From contig DBMP01000024.1 of assembly GCA_002298145.1 (NCBI GenBank), forward strand, positions 1-64,000: 64,000 bases of DNA, read 5' to 3'. Shown piece after piece: positions 12,001 through 17,519 of this stretch. Position 1 is the stretch's first letter, and each line of letters opens with the position of its first letter. Source of the DNA: Spartobacteria bacterium UBA695. GTDB lineage: Bacteria > Verrucomicrobiota > Verrucomicrobiia > Chthoniobacterales > Chthoniobacteraceae. Below the pieces are notes generated by a model, which saw only the letters and a list, made by a program, of their open reading frames with translations, searched no databases and was not told the origin of the DNA. The position numbers were made by a program, and so were the translations under genes.

Positions 12001-12615
12001 GGGATCAGTGACGCGATTGAGGGCAACCCAGTCGCGGCCTCCCTGGTCGAAATTGACGGTGGTTTCGCGACCGACGTTGAATGTCTCCCAAGTGAGGATG
12101 GCTTTTGCAGTCTGCTGTTGGATGTCCACCACGGTCCGGCCGTTCTGTACAGACTGCGTCGGAGCGGCGGCTCCCTGCCAGAGATCGGTGCCGGGCGTAG
12201 CGCCGGAGGCAACGACAAGGCCGCCGGAAGTCAGACCGTTGGGAACGCTGCTGGCGCTAGACTTGGCTGCAGCGCGCGCCGCAGCCTGGGCGGCCCGGAC
12301 GGCGGCGATGGTCTGCGTCGTCCGCACGAGCGACTGACGTTCGGCGAGCGCGGAGGCGGTGCTATCGGTACTGCTGCCGCCTGAGACGCTGGAGGAAGAT
12401 GAATTGTTGCCGGTGGTGCTGGAGGCGGGGGACTTGACGCGCATGTTGCCCACCAGGCTGGCCATACTCATCGGCGCGGGGACCAGGAGGACGAGCAGGA
12501 TGCAGAAGGCCGCCTTGATCGAGCACGCGATAAAGTCGGCGGTCCAAAGCATTGCGGCGGGAAGGGCGGCAAGGACTGTGAGCGAGTACCTCTTAAAGCG
12601 GACAAGGCGGTTCAT
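37..12615 (-). CDS. Giant two-partner-secretion exoprotein (TpsA, filamentous haemagglutinin family)
   Basis: This 4192-residue protein is predicted to be exported through the TpsB pore encoded at 19442-21034 and to form a surface or released beta-helical fibre. The N-terminus carries a long signal region (two hydrophobic stretches within residues 1-52). It is followed at about residues 140-260 by a TPS secretion domain with the hallmark NRNGIIFG motif near residue 221. The body is a repetitive beta-helix rich in G, S, T, V and N, with almost no cysteine. Near residues 3810-4120 a helical patch containing ELKAAGREYND and GSYLRGRKAIAALFP resembles the DUF3739 region of FhaB-like proteins. There is no C-terminal autotransporter barrel or LPXTG anchor, as expected for TPS. 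The gene is last in the minus-strand run, separated from ppiC by a strong hairpin. The start codon has no clear SD. Family assignment is firm; the ligand or role (adhesin, matrix fibre, toxin carrier) is unknown. Confidence 0.93.
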   Translation of the reverse strand: MNRLVRFKRYSLTVLAALPAAMLWTADFIACSIKAAFCILLVLLVPAPMSMASLVGNMRVKSPASSTTGNNSSSSSVSGGSSTDSTASALAERQSLVRTTQTIAAVRAAQAAARAAAKSSASSVPNGLTSGGLVVASGATPGTDLWQGAAAPTQSVQNGRTVVDIQQQTAKAILTWETFNVGRETTVNFDQGGRDWVALNRVTDPSASPSQILGQINAPGSVYIINRNGIIFGGASQVNVHNLVAAAANISNSQFLNSGIYSTQVGSTYAPAFTDAFGNVIVEAGAEITTAVPSSVTSGGGFVLLLGSEVDNHGMITTPKGQTELAAGDDFILRPGYSTTSNSYSTTRGNEIAPIFDVNSSAGSVTNTGFITAAQGDITLAGRTVTQDGVLIASTSVNQRGTIHLLNSATNADGSITLTGNSLTAILPELDSDTTALDSQRDALIADSATQNTARANAAFGQFDNLSKLDDREDQSRVEIATGGSVVFKGGSETQAQGGQIAVSAAGRIITESGADLDVSGVSGVSLAMSINNIMVNIQGNELRDSPLNRDSKALKSNNVWINISDLVYVPAGTGGYTSDRYYTSGGLLEVGGYLSNLGHTIGEWTAVGGNIMLSANEVVAQAGSSFNISGGSVDYASGVIKSTRLLGSDGRYYSIEDAPSYLTYIIANNVFNVDHAKWNVTESYYSPLTDRSTIYTSVDGYTVGRDAGRLILNTSKGNFYGSITAGVVNGSSQTGARSSGVTDGYKLPGGTVALPGSLTVHNNDYSAGTKHPVTGDVTISPVKPADTAEIWLDETALNSAGLGGLQVAATGAVTVAGDLALAPGGSLSLYGGTVTVNGDITARGGSVALGQNTDGFVTNIAVTVAENVTIDTRGLWSNALTDPATEWMQAFADGGDVTIRSTGDVTLGSGSLINASAGGFVSEKGATIGGAGGDITLIASYTMNSKAPGNHGDLTLGGTLLSYGFTKGGKLTLETGGVLSVGEDVASIGDTLTAGTAAPYALTLSEDTVIPEGTVLPIAATLKLDTLPAGGTLPVGYWSFVLYGVRDYKDFDGDRNTSEYLVTHAAWTNIPVQTSIITSAGNSVTIGKGGTIPAGSQITGFDSSFTNTAVTFPANVFPQGVPIMHGGGFAETYWTVPVSLAAGSIATADVTLAAGTVLAKGTVVARDVAVIPIQSTTLPTSLFQSGFSSYSVNGQSGLIVPDGVAINGVMPAYCFTDAAYGASTGSDIADVAKLWTPTLYQENAKTATLTRRAGASIALLSGIGADGTDYGCTQGFLTIGKGASITVDDGQSVRIASSGQVTVNGAITARGGTIDIVNTYTQEHYVDPGALSVWIGGDAVLDASARAYIATDSLGRLYGVVPDGGTINIGSTGGSFTAIGDGGPYKPGIEASTHAYVIIRPGAVLDASGASGELDVVGAGLSSRRVTVASDGGTIALRSWSGIRAEGTLRALAGGAGASGGTLIVNLESPLQANYDYFTIPTALGVGRVLTVSQEVTDALSADVEPGESDANLILGQGGIAVSQIKSGGFDSVSLLGRTALLFDGDVSLGVARSLSLKAGTYASVSGGSVLLSAAYMLLAGQDKLNFNYAKVPETLSTTYTADGTLSVSANLIDVSGTIIAPFADIGLASSGDLRFIASDTVSSPIFYAAHDLTLSAARIYPASGVTATVEAGYTQGFYSSGNGGNAAPSPSLTDIAAVLSITRPNPSASVETPYSAFGSLTLAASSILQGGALFAPFGTLNLSALTTDFGYGTSSTDALVKLLAGSITSVSGKGLVMPYGGTTDDETWTVNGASAGTINLVSAQYNTSNGTTGSPTGINLQGTGIIAEAGATVDLSGGGTLTGAAFVSGRGGSVDTLLYPLHSGGAVYALVPGVVTAPAAGGYYTAWTGATPGIGQTITIPAGVPGLPAGTYTLMPANYALLPGAYRVELGATSTTAVRGVATLSNGSYLLSGYQGVANTSIHDALPTSITITPAATVRTYSHYNETGYASFLVAQAATVGALRPMIEADAKHLSLIFGSTSTGHAAFSWDAMTEMNGNGNSAYDGVLSITTAYIGSNAYQSIAIVADDDNTTRSSARVVLRASDIDAFGAASLFIGGRPMTDTTNPSDTSYIVLGDPASRASVAQSVTLGSGAVLTAGQVVLSVIQGGAIRLDPGSLIDTRAYDSAARLLDASTGTYLGGGTPLLVVSNGNVTLNTTIAQNATGAISIGDGAALYADGTIGFLSKTGATFDGTPLLGAKTLDLTVDSINIGTADALAAAEAAGTLAVGLNLTQDLFASLVAGDVARDIPGVSSLHLGAGNSVNLYGSANLDLTALGSLVLTTPAIYGAGAAGDAIRIEVGDFTWNVARRLDSTSGYASALPGAITTGGAGTGLGSLTIAADTITLGHPARLTGGSTVTFNHLLLGFSGVTLSASERITSVGNVSLSAWQRGPDPSASFDPATYAGIGGSLTLLTPLLTANAGSVASYHAGGSLTVALPAGATAADTGAETALGGRINLVSSGGAITLDTAVALPSGTLTATAAGDIVLGVNSRLDLSARTVLMEDKTEYSWGGAVALESTYGDITQQQGSVIDVSASNNDAGSITLTSTGDAHGHVILGGILKGAGGSGSKGGSIDLRAQVLGRDPASLSANFAALNAALTTGGFTESRGFDIKQGDLVIGDGLKAHSVSVSIDGGSLTVNGTIDASGKAPGSISLAAHNNLTIASSAVLDVHGTVLQVDSYGAAVEAKNRGTIDLSTSQPGWLILEGGAKLDLGSPDGVARGEVDLNAWRVSETGGDVKISAPDPVTILGAKSVSVHGFWSYSPTDADGTVVQNNGGSAPVALDGSVGLNQIDTRSQLFIKNALANPSLQARLKGLTGAELLPGVDIVAQVVKQDASRLISANTTTLPDWLNASYIGKTVKFTATGSMPWYWEIYGGDGTYPLFTVYDRDGNLVSNTIVDVGYQLPGSVSDLIVGQQYTLVVTKEMVSDVRVLKRALKEFFPDGLYLGTPVTSGNLTVKGDIDLSGYRYGPDADRNTSSATYGAGGAMKLVMRAAGDLTIGGSISDGFKGRPGVPGTPNTYDGITTASDSSTGYYLNDFGYANQTYASDGGAYYYFAQDWVIPNTAFYRDNGAQTSRRFYSVGQTIPAGTKFSTYDMYFDSGAPLPAFATTVTLGTPAIPAISGVSAAAAMQAPGTQSASIRLVAGADVAAASSRILLAASTLGDSGNLVLNNTQSGATDSNGIPVPSVLRTGVGALDLAAGGDFIEKTLYGVYTAGTDTDARGIASGTYMPDHGGDLTLIAQGDVTGYTYTDTDDGVRFYSPDNWLLRSVDADGLASWSIRFGASVTSKGISYLTGFTGIGTLGGGNVTVSAGGNAGAMTSTFSGNGSSQTYGSLQVTVASSGKVTSVTTDGDNVTGGTLVQTGGGDLTVTVRGTLNSGDNSTPQNAQAAEGSPSIFTDLRGNIEITAGAIGAVSYVYGLKETNDPRALDAATATVAMAAGGIALVPGDGSVTVRTAGDLVVSAYADAGQIGTTTSSTAYFSLWRPEATSVSLFSAGGNLVPVTDSGLGNAIWKRSGFSGTLIVVPGLFSAVAAEGSIYLGGPFAHTLELAPSANGSLELLAGQSIYGAGLIAGSATNTASLRIDVSGAGTGVNDIPNPFKPVTVASNSSYYNFASFQNDTVSDNLHEGDTDPIRIYAVNGDIVNVALGEIAGVYTDSLSTTLYIASEAARVIAGGDIVNFGAGSAGTTAGLILNANANDVSLIQAGGDIWYLNLNIAGPGTLDVTAGSTIYQGSKGSITSIGALATGDTRSGASISVTAGAGSAGLAYTDFAARYLDPDNLAVSGTPLADQPGKVAHTYEEELIEWLKEHYGHAATDAAEALAYFDALPLAQRAVFLREIYYAELKAAGREYNDASSTRYGSYLRGRKAIAALFPEGHAYSGDLVMFGGSGIRTLFGGDISVLTPGGKTIVGVEGMVPASTAGLVTQGTGDIGIYSKGSILLGLSRIMTTYGGNILAWSAEGDINAGRGAKTTVVYTPPKRVYDAYGNVTLSPVVPSNGAGIATLNPIPEIPPGDIDLIAPLGTVDAGEAGIRVSGNINIAALQVLNAANIQVQGNSTGVSIAPVAPNIAALTAASTAAGAATNAMNSVDTNRASATQEAAPSVFQVQVIGYGMYDDSTTDAKKQLNNIIGPATATAEVIFAKQNP

Positions 12616-12749
12616 AGGAAAAGATGGGATCGGGAAAAACAGTGTTGAGGAGAGACTGGGAAAAGACCTGCAAAAAGTGTGGGAAGTGACCGGACTCAGG
12701 TGTGCTCACCCGAGCGCACCCAAATCCGGCGACCCAAAAAATCGATACC

Positions 12750-12777
12750 GTTCATGGCGGGGGAATCCGCCATGAAC
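12750..12777 (-). terminator. Intercistronic hairpin between ppiC and the exoprotein gene
   Basis: A perfect inverted repeat has 11-base arms (GTTCATGGCGG / CCGCCATGAAC) and a 6-base loop, in the 172-base gap between the PpiC stop and the exoprotein start. On the transcribed minus strand it is followed about ten bases later by a run of six T. It could be a partial terminator that lowers expression of the 12.6-kb last gene, or an mRNA-stabilising stem. Confidence 0.6.
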
Positions 12778-12787
12778 GCTCCGAATA

Positions 12788-13720
12788 TTACTTGCTTGGA
12801 GTGGATGGGGTGAGCATCTGAGCCACGGCGAGTTCGTTGACCGTGATGGGATTTTTTTCGAGCAGCTTGCCGAGGTAGGCCTGGCGGTTGACCTGGGCTT
12901 GCTTGGTGCGCAGCCGTTTGCCGAGTTCGCTTTTGACTTCGTCAAAGGTGAGCTGGCGGCTTTCACGGACTTCGAGCAATTTAAGGATGTGCCAGCCGTC
13001 GGCGAGCTGGATCGGTTTGCTGACGGCTCCTTTGGAAAGAGCCGTAACACTGTCGCGGATCTCGGGCCGGATTTGCGTCTCGGCGAGCCAGCCGAGTTCG
13101 CCGCCCTTGGTCGCGGATTCCTTCTCGTCGCTTTCTTTTTGAGCGATGGCGGCGAAATCCGTGCCGGACTTGGCGAGTTGTTTGCTGATCCCGTCGAGCT
13201 TGGCCTGTGCTTTTTTGAGCACGTCGGTGTCGGCACCTTTCGGAGCGGCAACGAAAATCTGCGCCAGGTGATATTGACGCGGGGCCATGAGCGCGGTTTT
13301 GTTGGCTTCGTAGGCGGCCTTCAGATCAGCCTCGGCGGGGTAATCGGCGAGCGGCTCGGTTTGGGATTGGAGGTAGCTTTCGACCAGCGCGGTTTCACGC
13401 AGTTTGTCCAGTTGACTCGTGAAAGCCGGGTTCTGGTCCCACTTTTGTGCCTGGGCTTCGGCGAGAACGACGCGGCGGATTAAGAGCATGCGGATGGCTT
13501 GGTTCAACTCGGCCGGTTTGGCGGCCAGTTCGGCCTGGGCCTGCGGGTTGAGGCTCTCCAGCAGCGGGCGGATTTCGTCGGCTTTGACGTCGGTGCCGTT
13601 GACGCGGGCCAGGATGCTGTCGGCCGCGAACGCGTTGGAAATGAGGCTCACGGCGACTGCCAGGGTGATCGCGTTGCGGTACATGGCGGCGGTAAATTTG
13701 GTGGAGTAAAGTGTAGTCAT
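12788..13720 (-). CDS. Periplasmic parvulin-type peptidyl-prolyl isomerase (PpiC/SurA-like)
   Basis: A 310-residue secreted foldase. A signal peptide precedes the mature start near AADSILARVNG; an alternative in-frame ATG at 13684 gives a shorter, more typical leader. A SurA-like helical N-terminal region (about 35-135) is followed by a single parvulin domain (about 145-250) with the family pattern GGELGWLAETQI, then VSKPIQLADGWHILKLLEV. E. coli SurA is longer and has two such domains. The gene sits directly upstream of the giant exoprotein and 19 bases after the coiled-coil gene, so it probably keeps TpsA or TpsB translocation-competent in the periplasm. That role is inferred from position; the enzyme family is clear. 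Confidence 0.88.
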   Translation of the reverse strand: MTTLYSTKFTAAMYRNAITLAVAVSLISNAFAADSILARVNGTDVKADEIRPLLESLNPQAQAELAAKPAELNQAIRMLLIRRVVLAEAQAQKWDQNPAFTSQLDKLRETALVESYLQSQTEPLADYPAEADLKAAYEANKTALMAPRQYHLAQIFVAAPKGADTDVLKKAQAKLDGISKQLAKSGTDFAAIAQKESDEKESATKGGELGWLAETQIRPEIRDSVTALSKGAVSKPIQLADGWHILKLLEVRESRQLTFDEVKSELGKRLRTKQAQVNRQAYLGKLLEKNPITVNELAVAQMLTPSTPSK

Positions 13721-13739
13721 GGTTTGGGTCGGTTTTAAG

Positions 13740-14465
13740 CTAGTGAGTCGATGGGGTCGGCGAGGGCTGTGCCTTGGCCGTTTGCGCCTTGGGTTCGGGC
13801 TTTGGCGTTGCCGATGGAGCAGGAGCGGTAGCAGGGGTTCCGGGCTGGTATTTCTGGTCGAGGATTTTGTCGTTGTAATCCTGCACGAGCGCCTGGATTT
13901 GCACGCGCTTGGCTCCGATGAATGGCTCCTTGGCTTTGATGGCGTCGCCCAGCCCGAAGCGCTCCAGGCGGTTCAATATTTCCTGGCCAACTTTGACGAG
14001 CGCGACGTTCTTGCTTTCTCGGTCGGCCACGGTCCGTTCAAGTTCGGCAATGCGGATTTCCAGGTTCGACCGGGCGAGTTCCTTGGTTTTGGCTAGGTCC
14101 GCGGCTTGCTGGAAAGCTTCCCGGGTCTTGTTGAGTTCGGTGAGGAGCTTGGCGTTGTTAGCCTCCAGGGTCGTAGACTTTGTGGTAAGATCGGCGATTT
14201 CCTTTTCGGCTTTCGCGCGATCTTTTTCGCTTCGCTTGGTGAGGTCATCGAGCTGTTTTTTGAGCGTGTCGCGCTCGCTCTCCGCCTCGGCCTGGGTAAC
14301 TTGAAGGGCGGCGGTGTCGCTCTGGGCTTTGCGCAGTTGGAGGGTGGAGTTGCGCAGCGCGTCACGCAGCTTCGCTTCGTTGTTGTCCTGCGTTTGCTGG
14401 GCAAAGGCGCCGAGCGGTAGCGTCACCAGTAAGAGAAGGGTGCCGAGGGATCGTAGGGATTTCAT
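13740..14465 (-). CDS. Secreted coiled-coil protein of unknown function
   Basis: 241 residues: a signal peptide (residues 1-22, ending GAFAQ), then about 110 residues of charged heptad-like helix rich in K, E, A, L and T (about 30-140), a short mixed segment, and a low-complexity Pro/Ala/Lys tail. No enzymatic motif is visible. The architecture resembles periplasmic scaffold proteins of the YbgF/TolA-spacer type, which oligomerise through coiled coils. It lies 14 bases after the porin gene and 19 bases before ppiC in the same direction, so it is very likely co-transcribed with the TPS/TonB operon. A periplasm-spanning spacer or chaperone is a guess from its shape. Confidence 0.7.
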   Translation of the reverse strand: MKSLRSLGTLLLLVTLPLGAFAQQTQDNNEAKLRDALRNSTLQLRKAQSDTAALQVTQAEAESERDTLKKQLDDLTKRSEKDRAKAEKEIADLTTKSTTLEANNAKLLTELNKTREAFQQAADLAKTKELARSNLEIRIAELERTVADRESKNVALVKVGQEILNRLERFGLGDAIKAKEPFIGAKRVQIQALVQDYNDKILDQKYQPGTPATAPAPSATPKPEPKAQTAKAQPSPTPSTH

Positions 14466-14479
14466 GACGGGAATAGGTG

Positions 14480-16306
14480 CTAGAATTTGGCGGAGAGATC
14501 GACTTGGATGACGTCGGCGGAAAAGGGCGAGCTAGAGACGTTGTTGGCGCTCATCCAGCGCAGCCCGGCCCAAACGTTTTTGGAAAGACCGAGTTTGCCG
14601 CCGACGAAGAAGCCTTTCAAATTGGTGCCGCCCAAGCCGAAATCGGAATCGGCGAATGCGTCCACCACGGCATCGGTTTCGAGGTAGCGGTAGCCGACGA
14701 AGGTTTGCCAATCCCAGCGCTGCTCGATGACTGGCATGCCGACGGTGAACTTGAGAAGCCAGCCGGTGTCGCCGCCGTCCACCTTGGTGGAGTGGTCGCC
14801 AAGGTTATTCTGCGCGCCGTAATAGTTGATGCGGTTTGCGTCGTAGGCTACGTTTTTAACGAACTCGCCTTCGAGCGACATGTGGAAGGGATCGAACCGG
14901 GAGAAGTCGATCTTCTGCGTGTAGGCCAATTCACGGAACGGCGTGGCTAGTCCGTAATACTGATAGTCATATTTTCCGTAATAACTCGAGGACGAATCGG
15001 TATAGTAGGCGTTATTGCGCAGCTCCATGTAGGTGTTGCCTTTTTGCGCGAACGACGGCCGGGTGATGTCGGTGTTGCCATCCTCGTCCGTGAAATAGAT
15101 CGGGTCGGAAAGCTCGCCTTGGATGTCGAGGAAGTCGTAAAAGGCCACGCCAGCCCTCGTGGTGAGGTCTTTGGTGATGGTGATGTCGGTACCGATTTGC
15201 GCGCCAATGAGCCACTTGTCCTTGCTCTCGACCTTCGCCGCCTCGTTGGTGGAGAAGTTGAAGTCGGTGTTGTAAACCGGGAACGATCCCAAGGTCAGCC
15301 ACGGGGTAAAGCGGCCCAGGCGCTGGCTCACGTGCGCGACCACGCCGTCGAAACCGAGGTCGTCGTCCCAAATGAGGTCGGTTGAAAAGAACGGGTTGTC
15401 AAAGCGGCCCACCACAAAGCTCGCCTTGGTGTCTTCGAAGCCCTGCAAATCGTAGCGGATGAACGCACGGTCCACCCATGCGGCGTACTTTGCGCCGAGG
15501 CCGTTGGAACCGAGCGTCTGGTTGGTGGAGATGGGCGAGTTGTCGTTGCCGGTAGCCAACCGGATGCCGGCGGAGAAACCTTCGCCCAGGTTGGCATCGA
15601 GCGCCAAGCGGGCCCGTATGCGCATCCGCTCGCGGTCCTGGTCAACGTTGTAGATCGGTGGATACTTGGTGTTACTTTGGGATGCGTTGTAGGGCGAGCC
15701 GTTGTTGATGGCGTTGAAGTTCGGGTAGCCCAGTGCGTCGTTACCGGACGGGAAAAAGTCCCCCTCATAGCGGGCGCGCACGTCGCCGCTGATGCGAATT
15801 GCCTTGGTCCACGGGGCGACCTGCTCGGGCAGCGCCCAGCCTTCCGCCAGTTGCTCTTTCATGACGTCCTGCTTGATGTCTTCGCGCAGTTGTCGCCGCA
15901 CCGACTCGGGCACGTACGTGACGCGGATTGCGCCGTCGCCGCCTCGGGTGGAATAGGGCACGGCGTCGACCGGGGGATAACTGCTGACGGGACCGGCCAC
16001 GGAGGCCGCTCGTTCCTGGGCGGCTCTCGCGGTGGCGGCCTCGGTTTCGGCCTGGGCGATGAGCGCGTCGCCTTGTTCTTTTTTCACCACGCCCTGCTGG
16101 ACGAGCAAGTTGACTAGGTTCACCATCGCGTTGGTGGATGCGGCGACGGGCATCAGCGAGGGCGCCTCATCGGATGCGGGCGCGACAGCGGGCGCCTTGG
16201 GGTCGGCGGCCTGGGCCGCAACGATCAGCGCGGAAAGGCAGGCGGTGGATAGGATTCGGGGAAGCCGGGGCCCGTGGCGGCGGGTGCGTGGCAGCGAAGT
16301 TGTCAT
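14480..16306 (-). CDS. Putative outer-membrane porin with N-terminal coiled-coil
   Basis: 608 residues. A cleavable signal peptide ends near VAAQA (residue 33). A helical, Ala/Glu/Gln-rich periplasmic stretch (about 55-105) is followed from about residue 165 by a beta-barrel region opening with IRISGDVRARYEGDF. The barrel is rich in aromatic residues and alternating strands and ends in phenylalanine (LSAKF), the usual BAM recognition residue. The layout matches the 'putative porin' family found in Bacteroidota and Verrucomicrobiota. It has no plug domain and no TonB box that I can see, so it is not a TonB-dependent receptor. Being in one operon with TonB-ExbB-ExbD makes an energised or gated role possible but unproven. 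Confidence 0.8.
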   Translation of the reverse strand: MTTSLPRTRRHGPRLPRILSTACLSALIVAAQAADPKAPAVAPASDEAPSLMPVAASTNAMVNLVNLLVQQGVVKKEQGDALIAQAETEAATARAAQERAASVAGPVSSYPPVDAVPYSTRGGDGAIRVTYVPESVRRQLREDIKQDVMKEQLAEGWALPEQVAPWTKAIRISGDVRARYEGDFFPSGNDALGYPNFNAINNGSPYNASQSNTKYPPIYNVDQDRERMRIRARLALDANLGEGFSAGIRLATGNDNSPISTNQTLGSNGLGAKYAAWVDRAFIRYDLQGFEDTKASFVVGRFDNPFFSTDLIWDDDLGFDGVVAHVSQRLGRFTPWLTLGSFPVYNTDFNFSTNEAAKVESKDKWLIGAQIGTDITITKDLTTRAGVAFYDFLDIQGELSDPIYFTDEDGNTDITRPSFAQKGNTYMELRNNAYYTDSSSSYYGKYDYQYYGLATPFRELAYTQKIDFSRFDPFHMSLEGEFVKNVAYDANRINYYGAQNNLGDHSTKVDGGDTGWLLKFTVGMPVIEQRWDWQTFVGYRYLETDAVVDAFADSDFGLGGTNLKGFFVGGKLGLSKNVWAGLRWMSANNVSSSPFSADVIQVDLSAKF

Positions 16307-16336
16307 GGTTGTTGGTAGGATGGAGAGGTGTTGAAA

Positions 16337-17086
16337 TTAGGGACGGCGGCCGGTGAGCCGCAGGACGATAGGGCTGGGCATATCCGCGGGAGGCGGCTCG
16401 CGCAGGGTCAGGCCCTTGAGGACTTCGTTCTGGAGGGCGTCGTCGATCTCGCGGTCGCCCGTGGATGTGATGAGCTGAGCGCGCTCTACCCGCCCGGTGG
16501 AGTCCGGCCAGATGCGAACCGAGATATCGAGGGTTGCCGTGCGCGTCTTGCTATTGCGGCTCAGCGCGGACTGGATGGCGGACTGGACTTGCCCGGCATA
16601 CCATCCCCAGCGCCCGCCTCCACCGCCGGAGCCGTTGCCGGTTCCGCGGCCCCCGATGATCCCGCCGTTGCCGCGCCCCACGAGGCCGAAGGCGTCAGGC
16701 CCATTGCCCTGGATGTTCGTCCCCATCGGCGCGGCTTCTTCCTCGGGCTTGGGTTGTTCGGCGGGCTTTTGCTCATTATTGGCCACCGGCTCCTGCTCGA
16801 TCATTTGCTGTTTGTCATAGACCTTCGGCGGCTCCTCTTTCTTTTGAATTTGGGGAAGCGGCGTGGGCGGCGGCGGCAGCGCGATCCGCACCATGGAAAA
16901 CTCCTGCGGTTTGTTGGCGACTGTTTTGGAACCCGCCACCGTGCGAACAACCCAGACCAGCGCGGCGATGCCTACTACGGCAACGGCGATAACCACGCCG
17001 TTCCTGCGCAAAAACGCCATGGCATTGCGCTGGTTGGCCTGTTGTTGTTTCGGGCGGGATGGCGCTGTATGAATTTCTGGTGCCAT
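16337..17086 (-). CDS. tonB: TonB-like energy transducer
   Basis: 249 residues with the TonB layout: a short cytoplasmic N-terminus, one membrane anchor (about 31-47, VVIAVAVVGIAALVWVV), a proline/glutamate-rich periplasmic linker containing PPPPTPLPQIQKKEEPPK, a glycine-rich stretch (about 130-160), and a C-terminal TonB/TolA-type domain (about 165-249) with the fold marker VRIWPDSTGRVERAQLI. The glycine-rich insert is unusual. The gene is 6 bases from exbD and 30 bases from the porin, so it forms a complete TonB-ExbB-ExbD set with its neighbours. The partner outer-membrane protein is not obvious; TpsB or the porin are the local candidates. Confidence 0.85.
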   Translation of the reverse strand: MAPEIHTAPSRPKQQQANQRNAMAFLRRNGVVIAVAVVGIAALVWVVRTVAGSKTVANKPQEFSMVRIALPPPPTPLPQIQKKEEPPKVYDKQQMIEQEPVANNEQKPAEQPKPEEEAAPMGTNIQGNGPDAFGLVGRGNGGIIGGRGTGNGSGGGGGRWGWYAGQVQSAIQSALSRNSKTRTATLDISVRIWPDSTGRVERAQLITSTGDREIDDALQNEVLKGLTLREPPPADMPSPIVLRLTGRRP

Positions 17087-17092
17087 GACTAG

Positions 17093-17497
17093 TTATTTTC
17101 CCGATTTGGTCGCGAGACCGACCTGTGAAATTCCAACCCGTCCAAGCACGTCCAAGACATCCATCACGCCCTGGTAGTGCGTGAGGCTATCGCCCCGCAC
17201 CACCACCGGAAACTCCGGTGTGGCCGACTTCTGCGAATTGAGCCGCTGCTCCAACTCGGAGAGCGAGACCGGCACGGTGTCCAGGAAGATGTGCCCTTCG
17301 TTGTTGACTGTGATGGCCTTGGTCTTTGGTTTGGCCAGGCTCGCCGGGGTGTTGCTCGATTTCGGCAGGTTCACTTTCGTCCCGGCCACCGACGCCGTGC
17401 ACATGAGAATAAAGATGACGAGCAGCACGTACGCCAGGTCCAGCATCGGCGTGATGTTGATATCGTCGTAGGGCTTGTCTTCGTCTTGAACATTCAT
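17093..17497 (-). CDS. exbD: ExbD/TolR family biopolymer transport protein
   Basis: 134 residues: a short cytoplasmic tail, a single transmembrane helix with the proton-path aspartate in NITPMLDLAYVLLVIF (Asp20), and a periplasmic ExbD domain ending in VVVRGDSLTHYQGVMDVLD and RVGISQVGLATK. Length and layout match ExbD. Together with the ExbB-like protein it should form the proton-driven motor that energises TonB. It lies 22 bases after exbB and 6 bases before tonB in the same orientation. Confidence 0.92.
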   Translation of the reverse strand: MNVQDEDKPYDDINITPMLDLAYVLLVIFILMCTASVAGTKVNLPKSSNTPASLAKPKTKAITVNNEGHIFLDTVPVSLSELEQRLNSQKSATPEFPVVVRGDSLTHYQGVMDVLDVLGRVGISQVGLATKSGK

Positions 17498-17519
17498 GGC
17501 GCTTGAGATGAAAAAGGAA

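Noticed and set aside
14480..16306. The porin as a possible TonB-dependent receptor for the local TonB
   Set aside because: No plug domain, TonB box or STN domain is visible and the barrel is too short for a 22-strand receptor.
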